Assembly: GCF_000003605.2 (NCBI RefSeq)
Contig: NW_003141810.1
Coordinates: 299,077 to 335,007 of the forward strand
From: Saccoglossus kowalevskii
Lineage: Eukaryota; Hemichordata; Enteropneusta; Harrimaniidae
Length of the DNA stretch: 35,931 nucleotides
Direction of reading: 5' to 3'
Shown here: piece after piece, positions 31,521 to 35,931 of the stretch
Position numbering within the stretch: position 1 is the first letter of the stretch
How the letters are laid out: every line of letters starts with the position of its first letter
Translations under genes and position numbers: made by a program
The notes under the pieces: model-generated
What the model saw: the letters and a program-made list of their open reading frames with translations, nothing else
Told to the model about the DNA's origin: nothing
Database searches by the model: none

Positions 31521-32208
31521 GGTGTACAGTGTCATTGTATGCAAGTCTCACTAAACAAACCATACATGAATGTAGTTGTTTCACAGTTAGCCACTTAGGA
31601 GGTCTGAAAGACTCCTTAGGCAATACTAAAATGATCCCCCATAATGATGAAAGGATGAATACCACAAACAACTTTTAACCATTACATACATTTATGTACC
31701 TAAAAAACATAGAAAACCAAATGGGCCCCTTAGTTAACTCCTGTAAAAAAAGACCCCTTAGCTAGCTTACTATAAAAAACAACTACCGTGCAGAAGAATA
31801 AGCTGAGGGGATAACCAATCAGACTAGATTAGATTAGTCGCAACAACCCGCATGTGAACAGACCACGCTTCAAGATACCATAGATCTAATGATATGGTAT
31901 TTAACTCTCCGACTTAAGTGACAAGTTGGGCGTCTAATCTACTATAATCCCATGAGTGATGGTCGGAATTCTTAAATCCTTGTAATCAGGAGAAAACGAA
32001 CAAATCTGGTCCATTACCAGCGGTGATGGATTGAAGGGGCTTAACTTTAAAACCAATCGATAAGTTCAAACGGTGAAAAACTAAATTTATAAAATAAAGG
32101 TAATGACTTCTATAATGATGAATCATCAGTTGAGATTGCGAAAGAGAGTGGCAGGTGTGTGTGGCTTCAGATCACAGTATTTCTCAGTCTGACAAAGTTT
32201 ATTCTGAC
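31521..32208. other. Unique stretch of higher complexity; no gene seen
   Basis: Two imperfect copies of a CCCCTTAG(T/C)TA ... TAAAAAA phrase lie at about 31724-31780. At 31875-31900 ATACCATA and TATGGTAT form a perfect 8-bp stem with a 10-base loop. GACTA at 31822 and TAGTC at 31835 form a smaller one. The segment 31800-32060 is less AT-rich than its surroundings and has no long open frame. Confidence 0.5.
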
Positions 32209-32410
32209 TACTGTAAAATACTTGGAACGCTTGATACCAATTTTCGCTATTTTTGCTGAAGGAATTGATTTAGTGAAAATAAAATCCAGCGAATATACCT
32301 TTTTTCCTATATTTTACATTCAACTTGTCAAAAATCAGTGAAAATAAATTCCATACAAAACGTCTTTTCAGCGAAACTTAATTCCAGCTGAAATAAAGTA
32401 TTTTACAGTA
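32209..32410 (-). mobile_element. TA-1 miniature element, inverted copy 7
   Basis: TACTGTAAAATACTTGGAAC at the left and AAATAAAGTATTTTACAGTA at the right with TA on both sides. The interior is in reverse order to the copies upstream (TTCGCTATTTTTGCTGAAGG first, CGTCTTTTCAGCGAAACTTA last). About 202 bp; the terminal region on the left is partly replaced. Confidence 0.9.
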
Positions 32411-33010
32411 TTGTTTATTTTTAAGACAAGAGGCAGCAAAGTGTGCAAGTTTCAGTTGACCTTCGGTTGTAACTTTATCTGGCGTTCTATTATACACCAA
32501 GATGAAAGCAAGGATGGGCAAGTCAGATAGTGAAACAGATATGACAGATGCTCTCAATATGGCCTGCAGGTGAATTGATTTAGCATAGTGTCTAAAAACA
32601 ACATTGAGAATATGTAAGGCAAATAAATATATAGGGATCACACCACAAATAGAATTTCTATTCACATGTGCTTAGTTACATACATACATAGGCATAAAAC
32701 AAAATAATATTTATATCGTATTTTAATACTCTATTGGTAGTGAATGCCCTTATGGCAGGCGTCTATGGTCGTAATCCAGTATACAATACATGTCTGTTCA
32801 TTTGGCTTAATAGAGCAAGTACGGTAATTTCTTTTATTTTATTTAATTAACTCATCAATTAAAACCTCCGCAGATAGCCGAAATGAATCAGAAATAATGG
32901 CAGGTGATTTGATAAAAACCACTTTTTGCAAGACTTTGAGCATATTTAGATTGTTTTTTAGTCTAAACTAATTACCATATTTGCCATAAATTACCATAAC
33001 TTATTGCATA
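32411..33010. other. Unique stretch with a possible TA-3 relic; no firm gene
   Basis: Minus-strand bases 32610-32413 encode a protein-like run discussed in findings. At about 32715-32825 a CGTATTTTAATACTCTATTG end and an inverted GTACTTGCTCTATTAAGCC end suggest a decayed TA-3 element. The rest is AT-rich. Confidence 0.4.
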
Positions 33011-33445
33011 AGTCAGTATTCAACAGCATCAGTGTTCAACAGTGGCAGTGTTCAACAGTGTCAGTGTTCAACAGCATCAATGTTCAACAGAGCCAGTGTT
33101 CAACAGCATCAGTGTTCAACAGTGCCAGTGTTCAACAGTGCCAGTGTTCAACAGCATCAGTGTTCAACAGTGTTAACGTTCAACAGCATCAGTGTTCAAC
33201 AGTGCTAGTGTTCAACAGCATTAGTGTTCAACAGCATCAGTGTTCAACAGTGCCAGTGTTCAACAGTGTCAATGTTCAACAGCATCAGTGTTCAACAGCA
33301 TCAGTGTTCAACAGTGTCAATGTTCAACAGCATCAGTGTTCAACAGCATCAGTGTTCAACAGTGTCAATGTTCAACAGCATCAGTGTTCAACAGCATCAG
33401 TGTTCAACAGCATCCAACAGTGTCAGTTTTGAACATCAGTGTTCA
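33011..33445. repeat. 16-bp minisatellite, about 27 copies
   Basis: The 16-bp unit TGTTCAACAGCATCAG repeats from about 33011 to 33445, with GCATCA, GTGCCA and GTGTCA versions of the spacer half and a constant TGTTCAACA core (arms TGTT and AACA around C). Sixteen is one over a codon multiple, so 48 bp restores frame and all three plus frames are open (82 to 142 codons; peptide VFNSISVQQHQCSTAS). These frames are products of the period. A late block alternating GTGTCAA, GCATCAG and GCATCAG (48 bp) repeats about four times near 33250-33400. Confidence 0.96.
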
Positions 33446-33973
33446 ACAGCTAATTTTTTTCAATCATCTTACCTTCCAGAGTTCCTAGCAGTCAACCCCT
33501 AAAGTTAAATAAATAATACAGCACAGCTATGAACTTGATGTTTAACTGCACTGTGTAATGTACCATGAGAGGACAGACAGCAATGATGTTTATTTGAATT
33601 CTGTGTGTGGCCTGATCCATCTTTGGTATCAATGTCATGTGACCTTCAGCAATAGATAGCCAGGGATAATCTATTATATTGTTCGCATTTTTGACAGAAA
33701 AATCTATTTTCTTTGCATTCAAAAGAAAAATCCTATCAACAGTCGATCAATCATTGAAATGGCCCTTTCCATACAATAATCTGTATTGTAATCGTATCCT
33801 TATTGGAATCTTGATAAAATTGAAAAGTAAAACAGAAATAAAACCCACACACGTACTAAAATAGAAGAACCACACACTAGAACAGAAAAAAAAAAAAAAA
33901 AAAAAACACGTCACAAGAAAAGGAAAAACAAACAATAATTGAAGTCATCAATTGAATCAAATAAAAAATAAAG
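33446..33973. other. AT-rich stretch with an A21 tract; no gene seen
   Basis: Poly(A) of 21 bases lies at 33886-33906. Open frames of about 60-76 codons on both strands have no recognisable features. No LINE or SINE body was seen upstream of the A tract. Confidence 0.5.
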
Positions 33974-34178
33974 TACTGTAGAACACTTTATTTTTGCCCG
34001 GAATTAATTTTCGCTATTTTCGCTAAAGGAATGATTCAGTGAAAATAAAATCCAGCGAATATAACTTTTTTCCTATATTTTACATTCAACTCGTCAAAAA
34101 TCAGTGAAAATAAATTCCACACAAAACACCCAAAAGGGCTTTTAATTAATTCCAGCTAAAATAAAGTATTAAACAGTA
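33974..34178 (-). mobile_element. TA-1 miniature element, inverted copy 8
   Basis: TACTGTAGAACACTTTATTT to AAATAAAGTATTAAACAGTA, TA on both sides, about 205 bp. Same orientation as the copy at 32209; interior GCTAAAGGAATGATTCAGTG and ACAAAACACCCAAAAGGGC present. Confidence 0.92.
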
Positions 34179-35063
34179 CAAATTAATATTTAGATTTTTT
34201 TTTTGAGACAGCCAACAACTTGTTATTATTTGTTTTCTTCACTGGTCGTCATTTATTTGATGATAAACTCTTTAGTTTCACATTTGTGTAGAATTCACAA
34301 AAAACAACAAATTGAAAATTCACAATTTTTTTCACAAAACAAAAAAAAAAGTAACATGCAGCCAATAAAACCCACTACCAGACATGATGAGAAAACTTCC
34401 TTATAAATAAATCATACAGGTTTGCCCATTAGAAACTCAGAGGCGATGCCAGAAATGGAAACAAAAAATCTGCACAACTAAATCATAAGGAAAATGTATT
34501 TCACATAGTGAAAAAAAAATTACAGTATATGTTACAAAAAAATAACGCAAAACTAAGCGAAGGAAAACAAATATTTTGCACAGTTTTTCAGCCATCGTCC
34601 CACCCAAGTTTCCTATAGTCCACCTCTAGCTACGTAGACACAAACTGCTCTGTGGATGATACTATGGATTTGTAAGGCAGAGGTATGCAAATGAAGATGC
34701 AGTTTAAGTTAGGCAAACTGACAGTTAACATATAAACACACAAATCTATAAATACTAAAAAACAAGCAGGTCTGTTAGTTTATTTGTCAAGCTGTCTTTT
34801 CTCATTTCAGACCTATCTTTTCTAGTGTCCTTGGGCATATTGGCAGAGCTTGTATTATGCATGTGTTTTTGCTGCTCAGAACTGGGCATTAACCTCACTC
34901 ATTTTTTTCTCCTACAATCAAAGATTTCCAATCCATAGCATTCTGTGACAGCGTTAGATGGGATCTTCATGCTATAAATCTTCAAACATGATCTAAATTG
35001 TATGCCCTTATCTTATACACCCTTGGTGGCAGACCATACTTCCTATGTGGTCCAGGGGATACA
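34179..35063. other. AT-rich unique stretch, no firm gene
   Basis: A 67-codon plus frame (34203-34406) is not convincing. At 34791-34810 a long pyrimidine tract ends in TTTCAG (see findings). Nothing else supported. Confidence 0.45.
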
Positions 35064-35157
35064 TTAACCTTTTCACTACAAGTTCCCTCTTTTCATCACA
35101 AATTCACAAAATATTCTGCACTTTCGTTCAGATGATTCGGACAAAAATAGCCGTTGG
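35064..35157 (-). mobile_element. TTAA-A miniature element, truncated copy 3
   Basis: TTAACCTTTTCACTACAAG followed by TTCCCTCTTTTCATCACAAA is the inverted right end of copy 2. Homology stops after GGACAAAAATAGCC, so only about 94 bp remain and the second terminus is absent. Confidence 0.8.
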
Positions 35158-35293
35158 CATTGATACATGTACAATGTATGTTATTTACTGATTGTTGAAA
35201 GACTCTATACTTTCATTTTTACCAGACAGGATGCACTAGAGTTTTGTTAAAAGCATTACATAGTACCAAAGATGTATAGTACAAGTAAGAAAT
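35158..35293. other. Short unique spacer
   Basis: Nothing recognised between the truncated TTAA-A copy and the TA-3 fragment. Confidence 0.5.
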
Positions 35294-35395
35294 CTGCCAT
35301 ATTTGCTCTATTAGAAGCACATCTTCAGTATTAAGAAGGGCATGTAAGCCAAAAACTGCATTGGCTGTGGATTAAATCTTCCAAATATTACTTAT
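35294..35395 (+). mobile_element. TA-3 element, left-end fragment
   Basis: CTGCCATATTTGCTCTATTA followed by GAAGCACATC is a mutated TA-3 terminus; AGCCAAAAACTGCATTGGCT matches the inverted interior of the 15832 copy. No right terminus was found downstream. Confidence 0.6.
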
Positions 35396-35721
35396 TTTAA
35401 CCATAGAAAACTCTCTGTAACTATAAGCACATGCGCTAACAGAGCATATACATTGCTCATATATTGTCAATTTCACATCAATCAAATGTATTTATAACCA
35501 GTTATATCACTGAACACTGTCGATGTTTGGAAATGTTTGATTGCTTAAACAGAAATAAGAAAGATTGTCGTCATTTTCAAAGACGCAAAATACATGTTTT
35601 TTGAATGAGGTAGGGTATCAGAAAAAAAAAATCATGTTCATTCACAGACTCACTCATTTGCATTAGTATAAAGGAACGTACATTTGTCTTACGATTTGTG
35701 ATTATCGATTATCGCACTAGG

Positions 35722-35931
35722 AAACATTTTCACCCCTCTTTTCATCACAAATTCACAAAATAATCCCGTCTATAGTCTGCACTTTCTTTCAGAAGAATGG
35801 GACAAAAATACCCAAATTTTTTAAGTAAAAATTGAAATCTGACTTAAATTTTATCTGTTTGCTCCAAAATTAGGGTTCATTTCCAGAAATATTGAAGAAT
35901 ATAAAAACAAGCAGCCTCTCGGCTGAGATAA
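35722..35931 (-). mobile_element. TTAA-A miniature element, copy 4, near the window end
   Basis: Starts AAACATTTTCACC, then CCTCTTTTCATCACAAATTC, with about 8 bp of the usual terminus missing. It continues through TCTATAGTCTGCACTTTC, GTTTGCTCCAAAATTAG and CCAGAAATATTGAAGAATAT, all matching copy 2 inverted, to about 35898. The last 30 bases no longer match, so its far terminus is either lost or beyond the window. Confidence 0.78.

Noticed and set aside
33004-33502. Gln/Ser/Cys-rich repeat protein over the 16-bp array
   Set aside because: Open in all three plus frames by periodicity; same argument as the other arrays.
33886-33906. Poly(A) of 21 as the tail of a retroposed copy
   Set aside because: No LINE, SINE or processed gene body precedes it and no flanking duplication was found.

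Overview
The window is repeat-rich, AT-rich (by eye about two thirds A+T) nuclear DNA from an animal. There are no bacterial-style operons. No open frame longer than about 100 codons looks like a host protein; every long open frame lies in a tandem array or a transposon. The short non-autonomous DNA transposons with TA or TTAA target sites, the minisatellites, the frequent ACATGT words and one 5'-truncated LINE tail fit an invertebrate. A marine lophotrochozoan such as a mollusc is my guess, but the phylum is not proven from this sequence. The window reads as intergenic DNA or the inside of a large intron.

Layout. 1-452: a 35-bp minisatellite cut by the window edge. 453-12360: mostly unique AT-rich DNA with scattered miniature transposons, including one inserted into another at 3617-4006 and an element pair at 6684-7122. 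12361-12954: a 29-bp minisatellite whose unit carries a perfect palindrome. 13653-20056: a dense field of miniature elements. 21541-22670: three inverted-repeat elements in a row, one unusually CpG-rich. 22833-23358: an ATTCT pentanucleotide array with a higher-order pattern. 23580-25203: a second 35-bp minisatellite. 26075-26277: one more TA-1 copy. 27271-27591: a LINE 3' end. 28016-29738: a 50-bp minisatellite whose unit carries an E-box in a partial palindrome. 30446-34178: more miniature elements, small tandem repeats and a 16-bp minisatellite at 33011-33445. 35064-35931: two further TTAA-A copies.

I named the element families for use here. TA-1 to TA-5 share the terminal tip TACTGTA and appear to duplicate TA. 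TTAA-A ends in TTAACCYTTTCACCACCAG. TTAA-B has AGCG termini flanked by TTAA. CAATAG has CAATAG termini. No copy encodes a transposase, so all would depend on enzymes made elsewhere. No retrovirus-like or other virus-like element was recognised. No convincing host gene, tRNA, rRNA or CRISPR array was found; a few weak exon candidates are given as findings only.
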